From Malus domestica (lineage: Eukaryota; Streptophyta; Magnoliopsida; Rosales; Rosaceae), in NCBI RefSeq assembly GCF_042453785.1, contig NC_091670.1, forward strand, positions 39,381,501 through 39,445,500: a stretch of 64,000 bases of DNA, written 5' to 3'. Made by a program: the position numbers and the translations under genes. Below, piece after piece: positions 11,556 to 22,410 of the stretch. The notes beneath the pieces were generated by a model. That model had not been told where the DNA came from, did no database searches, and worked only from the letters and a program-made list of their open reading frames with translations. Within the stretch, counting starts at the first letter, position 1, and each line of letters begins with the position of its first letter.

Positions 11556-12070
11556 CTAATTCAAGCGTCCACAACAAGGTTTCATAGTCTGAAAATGTTC
11601 CATGATAGCCTCATTACCAATACATGAAAAAACATATTTCTCAATGTAAAGAACTAAGATGTTACTCAACCACTGATCTCCCATTTTGTTGCGAAGTTAA
11701 CCCTTAATGATATTCATAGCGGAAAATGTCTTCTCCACTGAAGCAGTTGAAACCGGTAAAATCAAAACCAACTGAACAAGCAAATATACATATGCAAATG
11801 TTTGATGCAACCCTTTCTCCACCATTTTCTTAACAAGATCATTAATCCCCGCAATTGAGAAAAATCATTATCAGAACGCACAAAATGAATATAAATATCA
11901 AGTTGATCGTGACGTGCCGATCTATCTTGATCCGTGAAATATGTAGGATACATTTGAGCAAGGCTAACCATCTTTTCTTTATCAAAAGCTACAAATGAAT
12001 CATTCGGACTCAAACATGCTAAGCAAATAAGCAATTCGGTATATAAAATGAGTATGCAAACATAAAACAT
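11556..12070 (-). pseudogene. hAT transposase remnant (C-terminal dimerisation region)
   Basis: The minus strand encodes segments typical of plant hAT transposases of the TTF/MYM zinc-finger group. LSPNDSFVAFDKEKMVSLAQ lies at about 11950-12010, and the C-terminal block LILPVSTASVEKTFSAM, RNKMGDQWL and NEAIMEHFQ runs from about 11770 down to 11556. A frameshift near 11850 separates the two blocks, and a stop follows the FSAMNIIKG segment. The N-terminal BED finger and catalytic middle are not visible. It is a dead fragment of a DNA transposon, and no terminal repeats could be assigned. Confidence 0.78.
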
Positions 12071-12120
12071 ATAAATAGTAGACTAAAAATCTCCATCAAT
12101 ATCTAACATAAAACATATAA

Positions 12121-14454
12121 TGACACACCCCGACCGAAGTCAAGGCATGCTGGCCGTCACGTGAGCGTGACGTAGCCATGTGCACAGTGCGGAAGCAATA
12201 TTTATAAGGAAAGTACGAATAATTCAAAACCAAATACCATAGGTTCTAAGATAAGTTTAAGTGTGAATACACAACCAGAGCACAAGGTCTAAGTGCAGTC
12301 AAACATAAGATGTACTAATTTAACAACACTCGAAGATAATCCTACATGAGTGATGGTTTGTCAGAACTTCAGCAGGAAACCTCGAGATCCACCAACAACG
12401 CTACCTAAAACCTGGAGGGGCGCAAAACAAAGTTGAGTGGGTCAGTAAAACAAACTTTTCAAAACTTTCTTTTCTCTTTGAATATACTAACCCCTCGCCG
12501 TAAAACAAGTATAATTTCCCAGAAATGAAGTATATACTCATATACGTAATATATCTCAAAATCATGCTAGACAATATGAATGTACGCCATGTCAAAGTAT
12601 CATAATTGAATACTCATCATCTCTATGTGAATATGATGGAATAACATATAATCAATTCAACCATCGGCCATAAATATAGTTTATGTTCTTTCATCATAAT
12701 CAACTCAGCCCTCGGCTGCATATATAGCTCATAATCATCTCATCACATCATGTATATATATGTAAATCCTGCACACAATCAATACCACCTCACGTGGTCT
12801 GCAATTCATCACTGTATATAACATAATATGCTATAGTGCTACAATCACGTGAAGACTGTGTGATAAATCGCGAGTCACCTACGAGTCGAACCCACTAAAA
12901 GTGGTCTATACGACATGACTGTGCACCTAACTTGGATCCAAGGCGAGCATGCGGTGCGGGAGGTGAACATCACGTGAAAGACTGTGCCCCTAACTCTGGG
13001 CAGGAGCACTAATATACGTGTGCAAGTGAATGAGCTCTCAATCATAACCAACATCGTATCTCAATCGTATCTTAATCATAACCAACATCGTATCTCAATC
13101 GTATCTCAATCATAACCAACATCGTATCTCAATCATAACCAACATCGTATCTCATCATCGTTACCAGCATAATATACTCACATATAGCTTACCTGGGCCT
13201 CCTCAGCACCATGCAACAATATGCATAATTATAATAATGCACATACTAAAATATGATGCATGTATGACAGGATACTTAAATCACATTTCCTTAAAATACG
13301 TTTTTTGGGAAAAACGTCAAGCATATATATATACTGAAAAATAACTGCCCACTCACTGATATGTCTCCGGTTCGTAACCCCCACGCCTAGTCTGGTTACT
13401 CTCGTCCTCCGTATAGGTCTCGCCTATAAGAGAAATAATTATAAAAACGTTATTTAAAAGCACATACACAACATTCGCTAATAACTTCTCATATATTGCT
13501 CAATTTGGGTATATGAATATACCACCGTGACCTACTCGACGTCACGAACCCGTACAAATATTTAAAACAATTTTTGGACCCCCCACTCACCCTCACGCGC
13601 CGGGAAAAGGTCGGCTCCACACGCGGTTACGCGCAGGCGCGTGTCGTCTTTAACCTTGGGTCACCGGACTGGTTTCGCCAGCGACGGAAAAGTCGCCGGT
13701 TTCTGGGCTAGTTTTCAAATCGTCATAACTTCGTCATTTCTTCACCATTTTTCGTGATTTTTGTACCAAAATGAAGCATAAGACATGTAGAATCATGATA
13801 TACAAGTTTCTAGGCTTGAAAACCACTATAATTTACCTGAGTAAGCTCGATAGTTCGGTAAACTTTGACAAGCTTCGATCTCCGTACTCTGACGTCCAAA
13901 ACCTTCCAACAAACTACCCCGAGCCTCCTAAGGACCTCAAGAAGCTTCCTATGAGCTTAAAAACTCCTAAAAATCAACCATTACAAAGTTTATGAATAGT
14001 GTCAAACTCGGAGGTGAGTGGTTCGACGTGAAAACTTTGAAGTTCTTACCTGAAATGGGTATGGATAAACTCGTATCGACAAGATGAAGACGATGGTGGT
14101 CTTTGTTTCCTCAATCTGTAAGGATTTGATGAACTTTGGTGATGATCCGTGTGTAGAGAGAGAGAGAATGAGTGAATTCGAAGGGAAGAGAGATAGTGTG
14201 AGTTTGAGTGTTTGAGGGAATTACAGGAAAAAGGAAGAAAAGGTGTTCTGAAAGAGTGTGTATGCTTGTCCCGTGAGTGTATGTGGTCCACAAGCCACAA
14301 TCATTCAAACACAATCAAACAAAACGTCCATGATCATCCACTCTTTAAAACTAGGGTAATTTAAACAAACCCTAAAGTTCTAAATCTTTAAAATGTTCAA
14401 GGACATTTTATTAACTTCATACTCACGAAAACGATAATACGGGACGGGCTGTCA
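12121..14454. repeat. 2.3 kb non-coding repeat, probable solo LTR
   Basis: The segment begins TGACACACCCCGACC and ends GGGACGGGCTGTCA, so the ends form a short inverted repeat of TG...CA type. The flanks are TATAA (left) and CATAA (right), a possible 5-bp target duplication with one mismatch. No protein domain is visible on either strand. Dispersed plant repeats with these ends are familiar to me, and a large solo LTR or LARD-like element is the best guess; a different class cannot be excluded. Confidence 0.48.
13028..13160. repeat. Tandem repeat, 23-bp unit, about four copies
   Basis: The unit ATCATAACCAACATCGTATCTCA is repeated about four times with an extra ATCGTATCTCA half-unit between some copies. 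It lies inside the 12.1-14.5 kb repeat and has no spacers, so it is not CRISPR-like. Confidence 0.8.
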
Positions 14455-14460
14455 CATAAA

Positions 14461-14567
14461 CATGTTTAGGCGCCCGCTTAAACCTCCTAGGCGTCCGCCT
14501 AATCCACCTAGATCACGACTTTTACTTTAACAAAAAATAGATAACTTTCATTTTTGTATTATATTTT
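14461..14567. mobile_element. Fragment of the 9915-type hAT MITE
   Basis: AGGCGTCCGCCTAATCC followed by AAAAATAGATAACTTTCATTTT matches the interior of the MITE at 9915-10287. Both ends are missing: the 12.1 kb repeat lies on the left and an LTR-like sequence on the right. Confidence 0.5.
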
Positions 14568-15060
14568 TGTAGACATCGAAATTTCGGTGAAATAAATGTT
14601 CACCAATACATTAAAATTTTGACATGCCAAGGCATACGTGGTATACACCATGTGTACACAACTTGTACACATGGATGTGACTCATCAAAATCGGACGAGT
14701 TATCAAGAAGGACATGTGTCAACACTTGGTGGAAATGAATTATTTGATTTTAATTTAATTTAATCAAAGGTTGATTGATGGAGTCAAATTACGAACCGGG
14801 TCACAAATCGAGTCTTGGTTCTTTCGTCAATTAATCAAGCCCACAATCAAGGTCAAATCCATATGTAGGCAAGATTTAGAAAGTCTATAAATACGAGGTT
14901 CCAAGATAAAGAAATGATCCAAAAATCATTTCACGCCTAGATGCTGAATCTTTGAAACTCTAAACCTCTCAAGCACTCAAACTCCCCAAACTCTCAAACA
15001 CTCAAGAAGATTCGGAAATCTATAAATACGGGTTTAATTGCTCATCGTAATTAGAATGAG
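14568..15060 (+). repeat. LTR-like fragment with TATA region
   Basis: It starts TGTAGACATCGAAATTTCGG, a start seen in plant LTR families, and contains CTATAAATACGAGG (about 14885), a convincing core promoter, followed by CTCAAAC-rich leader sequence. A second CTATAAATACGGG occurs at about 15021. No partner LTR or internal coding region is present. It looks like a fossil LTR fragment. Confidence 0.42.
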
Positions 15061-15341
15061 TATTAAGATTTACTTAAATAATTAAAATTTTGTGGCATAA
15101 GTTGTAAATATATTATAATAATTGGTTATATATTTGTCTACATGGTAGTCTATTATTTGAAATTTGAGTTTTATTTGAATGTGTAAAATTTAACGGGTTT
15201 TTTGTTTGGAAATTAGGAGTTCAAAGGCCTATTTCTAAACAACCCTAGTTCTAATTCTCAATTACATTCACAACTATATCAAAGTTACATGCTTTCTAAT
15301 ACAAACACAAATTGGATACGTATTACGTACTCACTAGTGAG
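15061..15341. other. AT-rich spacer
   Basis: Nothing recognisable lies between the LTR-like fragment and the next MITE. Confidence 0.4.
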
Positions 15342-15349
15342 GTCTAGAC

Positions 15350-15733
15350 TAGGCTTGGTATTTTGGACCCAACCCATTAACCCGACCTGACCCGACCCAA
15401 CCCGTTAATATTTGTATTTGGGTGGATGCTTAACAGGTCGAGTCGCTAACGGGTGAACCCGTTAAATAACGGGTCACTTTGGGTCAACCCGTTAGACCCG
15501 TTAGGACCTGTTAGCACCCGTTAGTTGATGATATTTTAGTAATTTTAGTAAAGTCTTAATAACAAAAAATAAACTTTATGCAAAATAATAATAATAATAA
15601 TTGTTAACGGGTGAAACGGGTCGGGTTCGGATGATCCGTTAGCTTAACGAGTTGGGTTCGGGTGACCCGTTAACTTAACGGGTTGGATTGAACCCAACCC
15701 AAACCCAATAAACCCGACCCGTTTACAGGTCTA
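15350..15733. mobile_element. hAT-type MITE, AACGGGT-rich, copy 1
   Basis: The 384-bp element starts TAGGCTTGG and ends ACAGGTCTA. It is bracketed by a perfect 8-bp duplication GTCTAGAC (15342-15349 and 15734-15741), the hAT hallmark. The interior consists of many ACCCGTTA/AACGGGT motifs around an AT-rich core with AATAATAATAATAA. A second copy is at 17980-18377. Confidence 0.82.
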
Positions 15734-15741
15734 GTCTAGAC

Positions 15742-16329
15742 AATGTTACGGGGGTTCGGTTTATCCGGATTATCCAGGCAGGCCAGGGTCCATCTTGGAA
15801 ATTCACCTATTTATTTGTAATTTGAGTTTAAAGTTTCTAGCATGTAATGGGTTTGAAAGTTGTTGATGAAACTATTTTTTTTTTATTTCTAACTTTCTAA
15901 GCCTTATAACTAACCTTCTGTTTTACCATATAAGTCTTATGATGTCAATAACCATTTGATTTTTGCAAAAAATTCTTTTTATTTGTCGGTTCATATAAAA
16001 CAAGATCTGCAACGAAAAAATCAATTATGTTGAAAGAAAAATTTAATAGAAATAGCTTATCTTTCATGGCTAACATGACATTATCCGTTACTTATTGGGT
16101 GCATTTTTACTCACCACTCTCAAGTGGTCCTAATGTTCATCAACCAACGTATTATTATTTGAATGTGTTTAACTTTTGAGATTTGTGTCTATCTACCATA
16201 CAAATTTCAAAATTTAAACCCATTAACGGTAATAAATAAGATGGTGAACAAAAATATTCTCTAAGTTAGTAGTGATTGGGCCTGGTAGTCGGCCCACTGC
16301 CGATTGGACCCAAACTAAAGAAACACCAC
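15742..16329. other. Intergenic and promoter side of the Elf1-like gene
   Basis: No coding signal is present. The sequence is AT-rich and ends near the start of the Elf1-like leader; no convincing TATA box stands out. Confidence 0.3.
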
Positions 16330-16744
16330 ACGGCTTCGTTTTGATTCCCGCTTGAACCGCTTCGTTCTCTTGGCACAATTAAAGCGTCCCTTATCAGTCT
16401 GGTCGGAAGAACACTATTTTTAGCAATAAATCCGAAATCTGCAGACAGAGAACAAGTTTCCAAGTCGGCTCGTTCTTCACCGATTTCCGTAAGATTTCGC
16501 CTTTCTCTATTATATTTCATCGTTTTTCTGGGATTTGATTGATGTTAGCTTCTGCATGTTTACAAATTACACCTGTTTGGTTCCCGATAAAACGAAGAGG
16601 AAAAAGAAAATGTAATTTTCTTACGTATCCTGTAAATTTTGGGTAAATATTATTCAAATTTTGAAAATGGAAAATTTATCAGATTCTTGTTCGGCTGTGA
16701 ATAAAACTAGAAAAATAAATTAATTTTGAGAATGATCGTAACTT

Positions 16745-17050
16745 TTTTGAAACACCCGGTCCCAGCCCGGATGAAGGAGGAGGGGGAGAGTGTCATTTAG
16801 TCGATAGCCGGTACTCTCATCTTACGTCGAATCCTTATGATAATAAATCCTAAACGAATAGGAAGACTTTTGAAAGAGACATCCTAAACGAATAGGAAGA
16901 CTTTTGAAAGAGACTTTAAGAAAAGTCTTAGAGTACTTGGATCTAACGGAAAACGTGGTACAAATTTGAGCACAATGACGTTCTAGGATTCATACAGCCG
17001 ACCTATTTAGTGAGAAAATGCTTTGTTGTTGTTGTTGTTATTTTTTTTCC
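16745..17050 (+). mobile_element. RTE-type LINE 3' end with TTG tail, in the Elf1 intron
   Basis: The segment ends GACCTATTTAGTGAGAAAATGCTTTG followed by TTGTTGTTGTTG, the 3'-tail style of plant RTE non-LTR elements. Only the 3' tip is present. It contains a tandem duplication of about 35 bp (CCTAAACGAATAGGAAGAC, twice at about 16853 and 16888). Confidence 0.55.
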
Positions 17051-17149
17051 TAAACGGTAAATCTGGTAGTCTAGGTTAAAATGTGTTTAGGAATATGGGG
17101 CATCACATTTGGTTTATTACCAATGCTTTGATTTTTTTTTAATGGGGGA

Positions 17150-17310
17150 TTTTTGCGTGGAAAGAGATTTTAAGAAAAGATATGGGGTACGTGAAGCTAA
17201 CGGAATACTTGACGCAAAATCAAATGCAGTGTTGTTTTAAAATTTATACAGCAGACTCCACAAAGCGGGACAAAACTTGGTTTTTGTTCTTGTTGTGGTG
17301 GATTTTTGCG
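17150..17310 (+). mobile_element. Second, more decayed RTE-type 3' end
   Basis: GATTTTAAGAAAAGATATGG through ATTTATACAGCAGACTCCAC and TTCTTGTTG parallels the preceding element. Both lie in the Elf1-like leader intron in the same orientation. Confidence 0.45.
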
Positions 17311-17979
17311 TGCATGTTTTTGCCAGCAAATAGCAGATTGCACATATAATTTAGTGTGGAATTTGATTATTTGTTCATAATTTATGATATTCTCTTTATT
17401 TATTTATTTTATATTTAATTATTTGAATGGGATTATGCTTTGCCATTGTACAATGCTGAGATGCTTGTTTGTGAATCCCAAATTCCTTTTATTCAGAACG
17501 AAATTTGCTATTCGGGAACATTCTTGTTGCTACCTTTAATGACGAGATACTGATGTTGCAGAAAACATTTTGAGCAATGGGGAAGAGGAAGTCATCGGCA
17601 AAACCGCCTCCTAAGAAGCGGAATGACAAGCTTGACACCATCTTCAGCTGTCCCTTCTGCAGCCACGGCACCAGCGTTGAATGCCGCATGTGAGTGCCTC
17701 TGTTTGATTTCGTGTCTGGTATTTTGAGTTCTCTTAACCATCTGAAGAGGAATCGATAACCCGGAACTTGTTCTAGGAGACCTTCTTGAATGTTAGGTTC
17801 TGCATTTTTTAGTCTTGTAACTCGCTTTTATCGTTTATCTTCGCTTCAGCGACATGAAGAACTTGATTGGGGAAGCTTCTTGTAGAATATGCCAAGCAAG
17901 CTTCAGCACCACCATCACAGATCTGTGCAAAACGCAGTCCCTTGATTTGAAACTTATATCCCCTTTCGTTCGAGACCTG

Positions 17980-18377
17980 TAGGCCTGGCATTTTGGACTC
18001 AACCCGTTAACCCGATTCGACCCAACCCGTTAATATTTGTATTTAGATGAATGTTTAACGGGTCGGGTTAAATAACGGTTCACTTTGGATCAACCTGTTA
18101 GACCCGTTAGGACCCGTTAACACCCGTTAATTGAGGATATTTTAATAATTTTAGTAAAGTCTTAATAACAAAAAATAAACTTCATGCAAAATAATAATAA
18201 TAATTGTTAACGGATGAAACGGATGACCCGTTAGCTTAACGGATCGGGTTCGGATGACTCGTTAGCTTAACGGGTCGGGTTCGGATGATCCGTTAGCTTA
18301 ACGGGTTGAGTTCGGGTGACTCGTTAACTTAACGGGTCGGGTTCAAACCCAATAAACCCAACCTGTTTACAGGTTTA
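17980..18377. mobile_element. hAT-type MITE, AACGGGT-rich, copy 2
   Basis: The 398-bp element starts TAGGCCTGGCA and ends ACAGGTTTA. The flanks are GAGACCTG (17972-17979) and GAGACTTG (18378-18385), an 8-bp target duplication with one difference. It shares ends and interior with the copy at 15350. Its first three bases serve as the in-frame stop of the Elf1-like frame. Confidence 0.8.
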
Positions 18378-18589
18378 GAGACTTGGGAGTTGAATTTTAA
18401 CTGGATGACATTTGACAATGGAGATTCAGGTTAGTAAGAAACAAATATTAACGTAGGAACGAAGTTACAGGATGGTTTGGCCGCTTTTGAACGCTGATTC
18501 GCTTGTGATAGTCTTCAACTCTTCATCTGCCCTCGAAATTAGGTTGTTATGAAAATGTCATTTCTCAGGAATTTATGCCTTTCTTTTAT

Positions 18590-18732
18590 GGGAGTTTTAA
18601 CAAAACACTTCCAGTACTGTTCACTTTTAACGAAAAACCACATTTATACATTTCTCTGTTAATATTCACAATACCTTTAAAAAAAACTTTTAATTAAAAA
18701 ATAATTTTTTTTAGACTTTTCGTTAGTTTTCC
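18590..18732. mobile_element. GGGAACTTTAACG-family MITE, copy 1
   Basis: It starts GGGAGTTTTAACAAAA and ends CGTTAGTTTTCC, and is flanked by TTTCTTTTAT on both sides (18580-18589 and 18733-18742). Four more copies lie at 22018, 47250, 47617 and 50876. The 9-10 bp duplications suggest a Mutator-like origin. Confidence 0.7.
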
Positions 18733-18742
18733 TTTCTTTTAT

Positions 18743-19292
18743 TGCTTTCTTCTAATTCTGATTTCCTCTGTCTTATTTAAAGTAAAAGTAAATATTATCT
18801 GGAAGTTTAAGGTGAAAATTATCTGGAAGTAATTGCCTAATGAATTATTGTAAAATCAGCATTTACAAATTTCTGAGGGATGGTTTTAAACACATACAAA
18901 CAACATAGAAACTGCATAATAAGATAGATATATTATGTACCCAACAAGACGACATGCCGTCTAAACAAAAGTTTAAAGCCCAAACACAGGATAATTGGCG
19001 GCAAATGGTGTTCATTTCATCCATCCAATACCACCCTTCATCATATCACAATTAGCTAATAAAAATGCAGTGCGACGAAGTGACGAAGTGACGAAGTGAC
19101 GAAGTGACGAAGTTAGAGTATGCTCGAGCGTCGGCGGCATTCCGTGCGACGAGCTCTTTGCGCTGTGTCTATAGAGCCAAAAATGTGCTTGACTTCATAG
19201 TAGAAATGCATGACCCCCGCCACACTACGTAATGGAAACTAAAGATTAAGGATGGGCATGCTCCTTACTCCAGCCCATCAAAGTTCTTTCGG
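18743..19292. other. Spacer and 3' side of the VOZ gene
   Basis: No gene is seen. The part nearest 19292 is presumably the VOZ 3' UTR on the minus strand. It includes the 8-bp tandem repeat listed separately. Confidence 0.4.
19074..19113. repeat. Perfect 8-bp tandem repeat, five units
   Basis: GACGAAGT is repeated five times without error, about 180 bp downstream of the VOZ stop codon. It is probably within or just beyond the 3' UTR and is likely to vary in copy number between individuals. Confidence 0.95.
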
Positions 19293-21209
19293 TTAGGTTA
19301 TGTAATAGCCGTTGACGTCGTCGAGAAGGTAGTCGTAGGGTGCACCTGATCCATAGTCAAAAGTCGCATTTGTGGTTGTCCCTCGATTTGGAGAGTGGTA
19401 GACATTTCCGACACCAACCTTTGCGTTAACTTTGGCCCTGCCCTTGACAATGCGCTTGTTATCGATGGGGAACTCGGCGGAAAGCCTTCCCATCTGCTTC
19501 TGCAGATCAGCAACTGAATCGTTGGTTAGTTTGCCCTTGGAATTTTTCTTCCCATCAACAAGTTTCAGCTCCAATCTGTACAAGGCACAAGCATCGCACT
19601 TGTTGATCTCGTACTCGTAAAGGTGCCACTCAAAATGGTTCGATGGTTGAGGATCCATATAGTAAGACCTCTTCAGCCCTCCATACTCATTCATCACTTG
19701 CTTCCTCGACTCATGCCAACCTCGTCCGTTGTAATCTGGCAATGACCTCTGTTTTCTGTTGCCGCTCTCAAAAGCTCTTCGAGGCTTATCGAAAAAGAGC
19801 CACTCCCTGATTACCTCACCCTCAAGAACCGAAAGATCAAAGAGTTCTGGAATCACAAGGACTTGATCAGATCAAATTCACAACAAAAGTCACTCATGAC
19901 TTCTAAATAAATTTTACAACAAAACGAGGATAAAAACAGCTAACATGCACTTACCACGTGCATTCCATGGAGACTTCGCAGTAGCCGCTCCCTCGCACTC
20001 AGGGATACCAACACTTTTTCCTTGTGCCTTTGCACTAAGAGCAGCAAAAAGTAGGCCGTCCTTCAGGCCTATGCCCCCAGGTCTAAGGACCGGACCCATG
20101 CCTGGTGGTCCTTCATTCAATGCCAAAGCAGCATGAAAGCTACTGCAGTAGTCTAGCCACCAGTCCATCCCTTGAGCAGGCCTAGGGCAATCCCAAAGTG
20201 CACACTTTGGGCCCAAGAAAGCAGATGGCGGAGGAAAAATACTCGGTAGATAAGTAGAAACCTGAGGCAATGTGTCCTCCCCACTCAAAGCTGTGGCATT
20301 AAAACAAGGATAGAAACTCTGCTCAAAGTCTTGATGCAATTCAAACTGATGATAGTCCAATTGATTAGCCCCTTCCAAATTGTTAACAGCAACATTGCGA
20401 ACTCCTGAAGGGGAGCTTTTGCTCTGATCAGCCAACGGCATGGCATGTTCCTGTTGCCCTTGATTCACACTAAATCCCTGATATATGGTGTTTGCAACCA
20501 CCAGTGAGTGCTCATATACAACTGATTCACTTTTCATTTCAAAGCGGAAGAACAAAGCACATAGCTATATGGATAAACAACAAAAAGAAATTGAAAAGAA
20601 AAAAAACAAAGACAGTTTAACAGTTCAGAAAAGAGCGAACAAAAAAAAGAAAAATAAAGGGTGCAAAACCACCTCATGAAAGACCAAACTTTCTCCAACT
20701 TGCAAGTTTTGATCATTCGGCTCGGGTTTCGGTGCAGCTAATGGACTAGTGGCATCATCTTCCTCTTCACACAGCTGCAACAGCCGGCAAATGTCCGAAG
20801 AGAACGAACCAAGACTGCCACCCTATATTCGCCATAAACACCAAAATTCACAACCAGACCCTTTAAAGCAAAAACATAACCACATATTTCATAAGTTGAT
20901 GTATTACATATACGCAACAGGACGCTTCTAATTACATATCTAGTTCCACATATGCACTCAAAACAAAATCAAAATGTTTACCTGCTGCTGCAAAGAAGAA
21001 GCCGGGGAGGGCTCATTTAGCTCGGCTTTCCACTCACGTAGCATCTGATGCACTTGTTCTTCGAGGAGTGCAGCATCGATGGAGCGGCTCTCCTTTCTAG
21101 CAAACTGGAGGTCCATGAACATGCCCTGCAAGTCATCAACACGGTTCTTTGCTTTGTCCTTGAAAAGATTGTGAGAAGCGGACTTGCAATTGCTCTTTGA
21201 ACCCTTCAT
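19293..21209 (-). CDS. VOZ1: VOZ transcription factor (vascular plant one-zinc-finger)
   Basis: Four coding exons on the minus strand: 20982-21209, 20673-20822, 19955-20477 and 19293-19846. All have GT-AG borders, and together they encode 484 residues, the normal VOZ length. VOZ proteins are plant-only, NAC-related regulators that in Arabidopsis bind phytochrome B and affect flowering and stress. Domain A spans the first two exons ([20 protein letters not shown]). The zinc finger uses C218, C223, C237 and H241 within [12 protein letters not shown] and DYCSSFH. The conserved DNA-binding domain continues through [14 protein letters not shown] and [16 protein letters not shown] to [16 protein letters not shown]. 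The exon 3/4 join gives NARELFDL, where homologues usually have NAPELFDL. The start is the ATG giving [16 protein letters not shown]; the codon before it is GTG. The gene looks intact. VOZ1 is favoured over VOZ2 by overall similarity only. Confidence 0.93.
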
Positions 21210-22017
21210 CACACACCCGCCCCCTTCTAAACCCTACAAATCACAAATCAGACACAAACCCATCTCAGATTATCGAAAATCCATCAAGATCAAGGCTTTA
21301 GCAAGACACACACAAACCCATCTCAGATTACCAAAAACCCACTAAGATTAGCATATAAACAGAGCCAAAAAACCTGAATTACGAATAACAATCACGAAAA
21401 TTCACCATAAATCAGACTAAATCAATAAAATTAACTTAAACAGAAAGAAAACCAATACTAATGGAAGTGGAACCTCTACTGATCAGAAGCAACCGCGCAC
21501 AAATGGTATGCGAATTGAGTGATGAAATTCAGCAGTTAATCCAAGCTCACCACCGAAAGAGAATTGGGATCGGGAGGTCGAGAGGGTTTGGGGTGGCAAC
21601 GACGAGAGGTGTGGAAGCGAGAAAGCTAAAAAAGAAAAGAGAAAGTCGAAATATTCGAACAGAAAAGGAGATGCTTACCCAATAGTCTCTCTCAAAGTGT
21701 TTGATGCCAGTTAACAAATTTTTGGTGAGTAGTTTTTGTGTGGATTTGTGTTGGGGTCTCTCCTGACTTCTGTAGAAGGAAGGAGCGGTGGCTTCTCTTT
21801 TCGCTCGCTTTCGCTCTCTCCGTGTCTGGCTGGCGCGCTGTGGAAAGTGAAAGCACAAGTGCGGCCAGCGTGGACGCTGGTAAAAGGGTTAAAGGAGTGG
21901 GATGCATGGGCGGTGGCAAATGACATAAGCACCATTATTTTTCTCATAAGAAAATTGCCTTTTGACTTGTGATGATTAAAATATAAATCCAAAAATATAA
22001 AAGTCCAGTTAAATATA
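21210..22017. other. 5' leader and promoter side of the VOZ gene
   Basis: The stretch is GC-richer near 21570-21900 than the flanks, as expected for a leader and core promoter of a minus-strand gene starting near 21.8 kb. Open frames on both strands here match no family. Confidence 0.35.
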
Positions 22018-22171
22018 AGAAAAACTAATGAAAAATGTTTGAAAACTTTGAGTTTTAACGATAAGGACAAAATAAAGGGTAAAGTGAATAGTATTAGATT
22101 TGACTTTTTAGTGTAAAAATATGGTTTTTCGTTAAAATGAACAATACTGCGGGCTTTTCGTTAAAACTCCC
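22018..22171. mobile_element. GGGAACTTTAACG-family MITE, copy 2 (inverted)
   Basis: In reverse orientation it runs from AGAAAAACTAATG to TTTTCGTTAAAACTCCC, with AAATATA on both sides. The interior (CAAAATAAAGGGTAAAGTG) matches the other copies in reverse complement. Confidence 0.66.
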
Positions 22172-22195
22172 AAATATATGGAACCACCACGAGGT

Positions 22196-22410
22196 GTCAC
22201 AGTAATTGTGGACAAATTTCAGATTCGTATTTCACACTCCACAACTTGAGTTCGAGTCCTGACGTGTGTGAATCGCACAGTATTCACCATAGGGAGGCAT
22301 GGTCGCCATAAGAAGGCTGAGATGGCTCGGTGAGTCTTTCCGACCTTTGCAAGAGCGGACTGTCTTGGTGAAGCCACAATGGAATTATCCTCAGTCTCAC
22401 TAACGACAAT
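22196..22410 (+). mobile_element. Probable tRNA-derived SINE
   Basis: GAGTTCGAGTCC at about 22250 fits a B box and is followed by GTGTGTGAATCGCACAG and GAGCGGACTGTCTTGG. The same order of motifs recurs at 44095-44290. No clean target duplication was found. Confidence 0.42.

Larger units (their letters stand above)
16330..17982 (+). pseudogene. Elf1-like transcription elongation factor, C-terminally altered
   Basis: A leader exon (to about 16488) is followed by an intron (16489-17561) and coding exons 17577-17689 and 17850-17982. The joined frame is 81 residues: [15 protein letters not shown], then a zinc ribbon with C25, C28, C49 and C52. Elf1 proteins travel with RNA polymerase II on transcribed chromatin. 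Normal homologues continue after STTIT with an ALTEPIDIYSEW-type helix. Here the frame reads DLCKTQSLDLK instead, apparently intron sequence reached because no GT donor follows ACAG. The stop TAG is the first three bases of the MITE at 17980. No exon with the missing helix is visible before the VOZ gene. The start ATG fits the family exactly. It is probably a truncated duplicate, though the zinc ribbon is intact. Confidence 0.75.

Noticed and set aside
13028-13160. CRISPR-like array
   Set aside because: The units abut each other without unique spacers, and the DNA is plant nuclear.
12121-14454. A CACTA or Mutator element
   Set aside because: The ends are TGACA...TGTCA rather than CACTA, and no 9-bp flank pair is present; a TG...CA solo LTR fits better.
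21547-22070. Frames of 75-119 residues near the VOZ promoter
   Set aside because: They overlap each other in several frames and extend into a MITE; no domain is present.
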